DNA of 64,000 nt, from assembly GCF_002936985.1 (NCBI RefSeq), contig NZ_MPZN01000007.1:20046-84045 (forward strand), in the 5' to 3' direction. A model generated the notes under the pieces. It was given only the letters and a program-made list of their open reading frames with translations, did no database searches and had not been told where the DNA came from. The DNA is from Microterricola pindariensis. GTDB taxonomy: Bacteria > Actinomycetota > Actinomycetes > Actinomycetales > Microbacteriaceae. Shown in pieces: positions 57,948-64,000 of the stretch (its first letter is position 1; every line of letters begins with the position of its first letter). A program made the translations under genes and the position numbers.

Positions 57948-58616
57948 CTAGGCGCGCGCGAGCGCCGGCGGTCCACGGTGCCGCAGCGCGGACTGCACGA
58001 CGTCCAGCGGGCGCGGGATCCACACGGCGGCCACGGCGGGGCGGGCCGGCGCGGCATCCGGGATCGGGGCGAGGACGATCGGGCGCACGGCCAGGGCGTT
58101 CAGCGCGAGTCCGGCGGTGCGCAACAGGCCGCGCAGGGCGTGCTCGCCGCGCAGGATCGCGGCGACGGTGAGCAGGCCGGCGATGGTGTGGCCGAGCAGC
58201 ATCCAGGCGTCGTGGTGCGCGCTGCCGAGGACCGGCGCGATGCCGGCCGGCGCGATCGCCGACAGCTGGGCGGCGATCTCGGAGGAGCTCAGGTGGTGTC
58301 CGGCGTGCCCGGTCCCGGCGAGCGGGGCGGCCGCCAGCTGGCCGCCGAACAGGCTGAACAGCCCGTGGAAGACGATCTGGCTGCCGGCGACGGAGAGCAG
58401 GACCCGCCACGGAGCCGGGCCGGTGCGGCCGGGCGCCGGGCGCTTCGGGCCGGACAGGCCGATGCTGAGCATGGACGCGAACGCCAGCGAGAGCACGATG
58501 GCCAGCCAGCCCGGCGTGACACCGCCGGCGAAGCTGTGCGAGAGCGCCGCGACGAAAACCGAGAACAGGGCGACGAGCCACCCGCGCGTGAACCGCGCCC
58601 AGCGTGTGCTCGTCAT
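57948..58616 (-). CDS. membrane protein of the copper operon
   Basis: 222 residues with about four spans (12-30, 35-53, 70-92, 128-150) and His-containing segments GHAGHH and SAHHDAWMLLGH that could bind metal. No recognised family. It is the first gene before ycnI and copC (104-bp gap) and so probably takes part in copper handling (inference). ATG 58616 follows TAAGGT (58623-58628, minus strand) by 6 nt: probable leaderless start of the operon. Confidence 0.65.
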   Translation of the reverse strand: MTSTRWARFTRGWLVALFSVFVAALSHSFAGGVTPGWLAIVLSLAFASMLSIGLSGPKRPAPGRTGPAPWRVLLSVAGSQIVFHGLFSLFGGQLAAAPLAGTGHAGHHLSSSEIAAQLSAIAPAGIAPVLGSAHHDAWMLLGHTIAGLLTVAAILRGEHALRGLLRTAGLALNALAVRPIVLAPIPDAAPARPAVAAVWIPRPLDVVQSALRHRGPPALARA

Positions 58617-58701
58617 GCCTCAACCTTATCGCGCGCGCAACACACGCCCGGGCCGGCGCCCGCTGACCGACACGACCCGCGGCCGGCGCCCACGGGAACA
58701 G

Positions 58702-58738
58702 GGAGGCCCCTCCCGGTCGTGGACCGGGAGGGGCCTCC
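58702..58738 (-). terminator. 17-bp perfect terminator hairpin
   Basis: GGAGGCCCCTCCCGGTC (58702-58718) and its complement (58722-58738), GTG loop, 15 bp after the nuclease-gene stop. Confidence 0.88.
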
Positions 58739-58752
58739 TCGTTGCTGCGCTG

Positions 58753-61700
58753 CTACCAGAGGATCAGCGGCAGGGTCAGGCCGGTCGAGGCCTTCACCGT
58801 GTCTGAGCCGAGGTAGCGGGCCTTCAACAGGTGGACACCCTTGCTGAGCTTCGGCAGATTCACCTTCGCCTGGCCCTTGTCCTTCGCGGTCAGCTGGATC
58901 GTCGCGATGACCTTGTTGCCGTCCAGCACCTCGACCGTTCCGGTCGGCCGCGGACCGGAGACGGCGAGCACGCTCACCGTGTACTGGACCGTGGATCCCG
59001 CCTTGGCGAGCAGCTTGCTCGGCGCCCCGACCGTGAGGCTGGACACCTTGACCGGCGCGACGACCTTCTGGATCGTGATCGGCACGTTGACCGCGGTCCC
59101 CGTGGCCGCGACCGTGACAGCGAGTTGCTGCACACCGTCGATGCCGGCGGGGATCGTGATCTGGGCGGTCGCGGTGCCAGTCTCGTCGAACACCGCGGTA
59201 CCGACCGTGGCGTCGACGGGGGCGGATGCGAGCACCGTCCCGCCGAGCGAGAGGTTGACGGTGCCGGGGGCCGGCGTGGACGCGTCGCCGAATGCCAGCG
59301 AGCTGAGCGTGACGGTCACGCTCTCCCCGGCGACATAGCCGGCCGCCGCAGCGGGCGGCGTCAACACCACGCCGACGGCCCGCTGGGCGTAGTCGGGCGC
59401 GGCCGGCGAGTTGGCGGCGAGGTAGTCCACCATGGCGGCCAGGTCGACCTTGCCGGTGTCTGCCCGGTTGGTGCCGGCTGCGAGAACCGTGAAGTTGTCG
59501 CCGCCGGATGCCAGGAACGAGTTCACCGTCACCCGGTAGCTCGCCGCCGGATCGATGACCGCCCCATTCAGCGTGATCGTGCCGATGCGTGCCCCGCTGG
59601 CGCCGGCGGGGTTGTAGTCGTAGACCAGCCCCTCCGAGACGCCGAGCTTGAGGAACGGCCGCGACGCGCCCGCCGGCTGCCACTGCTGCTCCAGCACCGC
59701 GCGCAGCTGGGCACCGGTCAGGTCCATCGCCACCAGGGTGTTGGCGAATGGCTGGACGATGGCGGCTTCGCGGTAGGTGACGTTGCCGTCGGGGTCGGTC
59801 GGCCCCGAGCTCGCGTACGGCATGTCGGTGCGCAGCCCGCCCGGGTTCATGAGGGCGATCTGGGCGTTGGCGCTCTGCGTCGCCCACAGCTGCACGTCGG
59901 CGACGAAGTTGCCGAGCGTCGATTCCCCGCCGCGGTTCTCCGTCGTGCCGTTGGCGAGCTTGGCGCGGTTGTACGAGGCGGTGATGTCGCCCAGCTTCTT
60001 CGCGCCGAGCACCGCGGCGACCGCCACGGCGTCGTCGACGATGGTCTGCACCTCCGGCACGGCCGGGTAGAGCGGCTTCGCCGGCACGGCCGGCGTCGTC
60101 GGAGTCGCCGGGATCGGGTCGCTCATCAGTGGCAGCGTCTGGTTGCTGATCTCCAGCAGCTCCTTCGTCTGCGGGTTCACCGAGATGTCCATCAGGCCGA
60201 ACTTCTCGCCGTACTGCCCGCTGGAGATCACCGGTCGCCCGTCGATCACGTGGTTGTATGCGAGGTGCGTGTGCCCGGAGACGATCGCGTTGACGTCGGA
60301 GTCGACGCCGGTGACGATCTTGCCGAATGCCGAGTTGGGGTCGGTGGCCGAACTGATCGCCGTGGTCGTCGCACCCTCGTGGATGAGCAGGATGATGACA
60401 TCCGCCTCACCGTTGGACGCGTCGCCGTCGCGCAGCTGGTCGGCCACCCGGTTCACCTCGGTGACGGTGTCGCGCACCTCGAGGTTGGCGATGCCGGCCG
60501 GGCTGACGAGCGAGGGCAGTTCCTCGGTGACCGCGCCGATGAATCCGACGGTGACACCGTCGAACGTCTCGGTGTAGTACTCGTCCAGCGCCGGCTTGCC
60601 CGTCGTCTTGTCGTAGACGTTGGCCACGAGGTACTCCCAGTTGGCCCGCGGGATCACCCGGTCGGTGAGGTCGGCGAAGCCCTGGTCGAACTCGTGGTTG
60701 CCGACGGAGCTCACATCGAGCCCGGCGGCGTTCAACGCGTCGATCGTGGGGTTGTCCTGCTGGATGAAGGAGGTGAAGGTGGAGGCACCGATCAGGTCGC
60801 CCGCCGCGGCGAAGACCGTGTTCGGGTTCGCGTCGCGGATCTGCTTGACCGCGCCGGCGAGCACCGCGGCACCGCCGGAGGGTGCGAGCTGCTCGATCCG
60901 ACCGTGGAAGTCGTTCACCGTGACGACGTTGATGTCGACGGGAACGGCCTCGCTGTTCAGGCCGACCACGATCGGGTCGTGGTCGCTGGACCGGAACGGC
61001 GTTCCGGCCTCCGTGGCCGCGAACTCGTAGCCGCGGTCTCCCCACTCGGGCGAGTTGATGCCCCACACGCCGGCACCGGTGACCCGGGGGGCGACGGATG
61101 GCGAGGCCAGCACGTGGTCGAGCGAGCCGAGCTCGCCGTTGAAGGTGTAGGTGTACTGGCCGGGCGCCTTCGCCGGGACGAGGTCGCTCCAGCCGGCAGA
61201 GGTGAACACGTTGATCGGGTCCTCGTGCGCGTAGGCGTTGAAGTCGCCGATCAGGAACACGTCATCGCTGCCCGAGTCCGCCTGCAGCTGCTGACTGAAG
61301 GCGAGCAGGGCCTGCGCCTGCTCGGTGCGCTCGGCGTTGAAGAAGCCCTGCCCGTCGGCCGGCTCCGGCGCCGTGTTTCCGCTCGGCGCCGACTTCGACT
61401 TGAAGTGGTTCGCGACGACGGTGACGGTCCGAGCGCCGAGGGTGAAGGTCTGGGCGATCGGCTCGCGCGCGATGTCCCACACGGTCTCGTCGATGACGGT
61501 CTTGCTCGCGCCGACCGGCGTCGCGGCCTCCTTCTTGTAGATGATGGCGCTCGTGATGAAGTCGGTGATGGCGGCGTCGTTCAGCGCGGTCGGCGTCGGG
61601 ACCGCGGCCCAGACCTCGGACCCGGCGGCGGCGTTGAGGCCGGCGACCAGGTCGTTCAGGGCGTGGTCGATGTCGGCCGGCGTGGCCAGCTTCACCGAGT

Positions 61701-62814
61701 TCTCGATCTCCATCAGGGCGACGACGTCGGCGTCCAGGCCGTTGATGGCCGCGACGATCTTGGACTTCTGGATGTCGAACTCGGCCTGCGTCGCGGCGCC
61801 GCGGGCGCCGGAGTTCACGGAGGAGAGCGTCGTGAAGTAGTTGAACACGTTGAAGGAGGCGAGCTTCACGTCGCCGCCGACCGCGGGCGGGGCATCCTGC
61901 CGGACGTTCACCGGGGTGAACGACACCTTGAGCGCGGCGTCGCTGCTGTCGGTCAGCGGGAGCTGGGGCTGCAGGCGCCACTCGTTGAAGGCGTAGCTGA
62001 GCACCATGCCGGCGTCCGGGAAGACGGCGGTGTCCCCGTTCCGGACGACGGTGTCCTTGCTGAAGTAGGGCTGCTCGCCGACGTGCGCCGCGGCATCGAC
62101 GCGGGCGCTGTAGCCGTCGTCGACGAGGAGGCGGGCGCCCTTGTTGGCCGCGGCGATGGCGGTGGCCTCGTCACCCGGACCGACGAGCTCGGTGTTCTTG
62201 ATCGCGGGGGCTGCCCCGGCGTTCAGCCAGAGCTCGCCGAAGGAGAACAGGCTGTGGCTCGACGCCAGCGAGTAGCTGCCGGTCGGGGCGACCAGCATGC
62301 CCTCATACGCCTCGCGCGCGTCGCCGCGCACGCTGTCGGGCAGCGGGACGGGAGCGGGCAGGCCGACGCCGGCCGTGACCAGAGCGACGGCCCCGGCCGC
62401 GCTCGCGGTGATCTGGGTGACCGCGCTGAATTCGCTGACCGCTCCGGTGACGGTGACCTGGTCGCCGATCGCGATGCCGGCGGCCGGGTTGTTGCCGAGG
62501 AACACGAAGATGCCGTCGGATGCCCCGGGACTCGGGTCGACGTCGCCGCCGACGCCGGGCGTCTGCACGTAGACGCCGCGGTAGCCGCCCGTGCGGTGGT
62601 CGGCCGTGACGATGCCGTCGACGGTGACGGTCTGGCCGGGGATCGGGGTGGCCGCGCCGGAGCCCTGCACGTCGGCGATGGTGTGGGTGGCGAGGGCGGC
62701 GGGGTCGGCCGCGAAGGCCGGTGCGGCGCCGAAGGCCGTGAAGGCGAGCGCGGCCGTCGTGGTGACGGCGAGCGCTCCGAGCCTCCGGGGCCGGGAGCTG
62801 TGTTTCTGGTGCAC
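58753..62814 (-). CDS. secreted nuclease/5'-nucleotidase fusion
   Basis: 1353 residues. Signal peptide (about 1-36), an OB-like domain, an ExeM/NucH-type endonuclease domain (about 320-640: LASFNVFNYF, VVALMEIEN, LIGDFNAY, SSDHDPIVVG), a UshA-type metallophosphatase (VTVNDFHGRIE, GDLIG, GNHEFDQG, SGHTHLAYNH), its substrate domain (TLGNFVADVQLWA, ASGGDNFTVL) and two C-terminal Ig-like repeats. It should degrade extracellular DNA to nucleotides and then nucleosides plus phosphate. GTG start at 62814 with AGGAG upstream. No anchor motif is seen, so it is probably released. Confidence 0.9.
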   Translation of the reverse strand: MHQKHSSRPRRLGALAVTTTAALAFTAFGAAPAFAADPAALATHTIADVQGSGAATPIPGQTVTVDGIVTADHRTGGYRGVYVQTPGVGGDVDPSPGASDGIFVFLGNNPAAGIAIGDQVTVTGAVSEFSAVTQITASAAGAVALVTAGVGLPAPVPLPDSVRGDAREAYEGMLVAPTGSYSLASSHSLFSFGELWLNAGAAPAIKNTELVGPGDEATAIAAANKGARLLVDDGYSARVDAAAHVGEQPYFSKDTVVRNGDTAVFPDAGMVLSYAFNEWRLQPQLPLTDSSDAALKVSFTPVNVRQDAPPAVGGDVKLASFNVFNYFTTLSSVNSGARGAATQAEFDIQKSKIVAAINGLDADVVALMEIENSVKLATPADIDHALNDLVAGLNAAAGSEVWAAVPTPTALNDAAITDFITSAIIYKKEAATPVGASKTVIDETVWDIAREPIAQTFTLGARTVTVVANHFKSKSAPSGNTAPEPADGQGFFNAERTEQAQALLAFSQQLQADSGSDDVFLIGDFNAYAHEDPINVFTSAGWSDLVPAKAPGQYTYTFNGELGSLDHVLASPSVAPRVTGAGVWGINSPEWGDRGYEFAATEAGTPFRSSDHDPIVVGLNSEAVPVDINVVTVNDFHGRIEQLAPSGGAAVLAGAVKQIRDANPNTVFAAAGDLIGASTFTSFIQQDNPTIDALNAAGLDVSSVGNHEFDQGFADLTDRVIPRANWEYLVANVYDKTTGKPALDEYYTETFDGVTVGFIGAVTEELPSLVSPAGIANLEVRDTVTEVNRVADQLRDGDASNGEADVIILLIHEGATTTAISSATDPNSAFGKIVTGVDSDVNAIVSGHTHLAYNHVIDGRPVISSGQYGEKFGLMDISVNPQTKELLEISNQTLPLMSDPIPATPTTPAVPAKPLYPAVPEVQTIVDDAVAVAAVLGAKKLGDITASYNRAKLANGTTENRGGESTLGNFVADVQLWATQSANAQIALMNPGGLRTDMPYASSGPTDPDGNVTYREAAIVQPFANTLVAMDLTGAQLRAVLEQQWQPAGASRPFLKLGVSEGLVYDYNPAGASGARIGTITLNGAVIDPAASYRVTVNSFLASGGDNFTVLAAGTNRADTGKVDLAAMVDYLAANSPAAPDYAQRAVGVVLTPPAAAAGYVAGESVTVTLSSLAFGDASTPAPGTVNLSLGGTVLASAPVDATVGTAVFDETGTATAQITIPAGIDGVQQLAVTVAATGTAVNVPITIQKVVAPVKVSSLTVGAPSKLLAKAGSTVQYTVSVLAVSGPRPTGTVEVLDGNKVIATIQLTAKDKGQAKVNLPKLSKGVHLLKARYLGSDTVKASTGLTLPLILW

Positions 62815-62932
62815 GAGATCTCCTGTCCTAGTGGTGCCGCATTCCGGCGCGCCGAATACCGCGGCGTGACCGCGCTGGCGAGCCGATCGGGACGGCAGAC
62901 TGGCCCTCTGATGGGGGTCATCGGCAGCTTAG

Positions 62933-62963
62933 GGTTCCCTGTGAGTCGTGCCAAGAGGGAACC
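62933..62963. promoter_or_regulatory. inverted repeat GGTTCCCT-N15-AGGGAACC
   Basis: Perfect 8-bp arms at 62933-62940 and 62956-62963 in the divergent region between the nuclease and EamA genes; a further GTTCCC lies at 62993-62998. Candidate operator for the nuclease gene. Confidence 0.4.
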
Positions 62964-63001
62964 TCGATTTTTCTTCTGCACTTAAGCAGATTGTTCCCTT
63001 T

Positions 63002-63019
63002 CCTGCTCATCTGAGCAGG
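63002..63019. promoter_or_regulatory. palindromic operator over EamA promoter
   Basis: CCTGCTCATCTGAGCAGG, 8-bp arms. A candidate -10 TATTCT (63033-63038) places the -35 at about 63010-63015, inside the palindrome, as expected for a repressor site. A related TCTGC...GCAGA pair lies at 62975-62990. Confidence 0.45.
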
Positions 63020-63047
63020 GGGCTGCGCAGGCTATTCTGAAGCTCTC

Positions 63048-63962
63048 ATGCTCCTCTCGATCCTTGGCCTGGCCGGCGCGCTGGCGTACGGCACGGCCGA
63101 CTTCTTCGGCGGGCTGGCCTCTCGGCGCATCACCGCACTGCCGACCTCGGCCATCGCGGCGGCGGCGGGCCTGACCGCGCTCGCGCTGACGTTGCCCTGG
63201 CTGGGCGGGGAGTGGTCGGCATCCGCGATCGGCCTCGGGGTGCTCGCCGGACTGGCAGGAGCCGTCGCGCTCCCGCTCCTCTACGCCTGCCTGGCCCTCG
63301 GGCCGATGAGCATCCTGTCGCCGCTGACGGCGGTGGTCTCCGCGCTGGTGCCGATGAGCGTCGGCCTGGCCCGCGGCGAGTCGCTCTCCCCCGTCGGCTA
63401 TGGGGCGCTCGGCCTCGCGCTCATCGCCGTCGTGCTCGTCGGCTTCGTGCCGGAGAAGGGGGCGGTGCGGCCGAGCCTGCGCGGCGTTCCGATGGCGATC
63501 GGCAGCGGCGCGGCCATCGGCGTGTTCCTGATCCTGATCGACCTCACCCCGGAGGAGAGCGGCATCAACCCGCTCATCGTCGGCCGCTTCGTGAACGCGC
63601 TCATCATGGGCACCGCCGCTGTGCTGATCTGGCGGATCGGGGTGCGCCGGGTCGGGGCCGGGGTCGGCGCAGGGGTCGGCGCCGCCCGCGCACTTCCGGT
63701 GCGGCCGCGGACGCTGTCGCCGACCGTGCGCGCGGGACTGCTGCTCGCCATGCTCGGCGGGCTCTGCGACGCCTGCGCCAACGTGCTCATCCTGATCGGG
63801 CTGCGGCTCGGCGAGCTCAGCGTGATGAGCGTGCTCGTGGCCATGTACCCGGCCGGGACGATCCTGCTCGCGGCGCTCGTGCTGCGCGAGCGCATCGCCC
63901 CCGTGCAGTGGGTGGGCCTGGCGCTGGCGCTGACCGCCGCCGGACTGCTCGCTCTCGCCTAG
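63048..63962 (+). CDS. EamA/DMT-family transporter
   Basis: 304 residues with ten spans in two five-span repeats, each ending in the EamA pattern (LSPLTAVVSALVPMSVGLARGE and LVAMYPAGTILLAALVLRERI). Drug/metabolite transporter superfamily; substrate unknown. ATG at 63048, 9 nt after TATTCT, so a very short leader. Divergent from the nuclease gene. Confidence 0.88.
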   Translation: MLLSILGLAGALAYGTADFFGGLASRRITALPTSAIAAAAGLTALALTLPWLGGEWSASAIGLGVLAGLAGAVALPLLYACLALGPMSILSPLTAVVSALVPMSVGLARGESLSPVGYGALGLALIAVVLVGFVPEKGAVRPSLRGVPMAIGSGAAIGVFLILIDLTPEESGINPLIVGRFVNALIMGTAAVLIWRIGVRRVGAGVGAGVGAARALPVRPRTLSPTVRAGLLLAMLGGLCDACANVLILIGLRLGELSVMSVLVAMYPAGTILLAALVLRERIAPVQWVGLALALTAAGLLALA

Positions 63963-64000
63963 GCCGCCGCTCCCCCGCCGCCCGGCCGCGCGAAATCGCC

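Noticed and set aside
58831..62985. 1384-codon open frame opposite the nuclease gene
   Set aside because: Arg/Gly/Asp-rich antisense shadow; similar ones at 13731-17639, 34730-38227 and 42634-46764 are rejected for the same reason.

Overview
The window is high-GC DNA, densely packed with genes, from an actinobacterium. The best match is a Microbacteriaceae-type organism (Leifsonia, Cryobacterium, Salinibacterium relatives). Reasons: the gene order tilS-hpt-ftsH-folE-folP-folB-folK-DUF3180-PH-PH-Rossmann-panC-lysS, DUF222/HNH and F420-dependent LLM proteins, GTG/TTG starts with GTGA or ATGA overlaps, many apparently leaderless mRNAs, and the heavily repeated word GGATGCC/GGCATCC. No rRNA, CRISPR array, transposase or prophage is visible; three tRNA genes are present.

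Layout. 1-5.6 kb: two paralogous lipoproteins, a pirin, cardiolipin synthase, two mini membrane proteins and lysS. 5.8-7.6 kb: a DUF222-HNH gene bracketed by a dispersed repeat. 7.7-18.6 kb: one long minus-strand housekeeping block (tRNA modification, purine salvage, FtsH, folate and pantothenate synthesis, PH-domain membrane proteins). 18.7-22.1 kb: pyrophosphatase, then two secreted cell-wall hydrolases that share an N-terminal module but carry different catalytic domains, preceded by a six-fold 9-bp array resembling MtrA boxes. 22.3-23.9 kb: tRNA-Glu, tRNA-Asp, tRNA-Phe, a small membrane protein and a cold-shock gene. 24.2-38.9 kb: an exopolysaccharide/cell-surface locus with initiating phosphoglycosyltransferase, CDP-precursor enzyme, GH16 hydrolase, GT2, polymerase, chain-length protein with a dead kinase domain, WecG-type transferase, flippase, a large secreted fibrinogen-like/propeller protein and a CDP-alcohol phosphotransferase.

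39-50 kb: malate dehydrogenase, HhH-GPD glycosylase-like protein, an MFS transporter fused to a cyclic-nucleotide-binding domain beside a protein with nucleotide-cyclase-like motifs, LLM oxidoreductase, acyl-CoA oxidase, membrane proteins and a GH3 glycosidase. 50-56.4 kb: two GNAT acetyltransferases, RecQ between two repeat arrays, and a divergent dipZ/fasciclin-lipoprotein pair like the mycobacterial dipZ-mpt70/83 locus, with CCGAAT -10 elements on both strands. 56.5-58.6 kb: a copper operon (membrane protein, YcnI, CopC). 58.7-64 kb: a giant secreted nuclease-5'-nucleotidase and a divergent EamA transporter.

Most novel-looking signals: a matched dyad (CCTGT-AACCCGAA-ACAGG type) upstream of two surface-locus genes; a perfect 26-bp inverted repeat with a covarying second copy; the pseudokinase in the chain-length protein; the CNB-transporter/cyclase-like pair; the shared-module hydrolase pair with its tandem boxes. 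All are read from sequence alone; no search was run.
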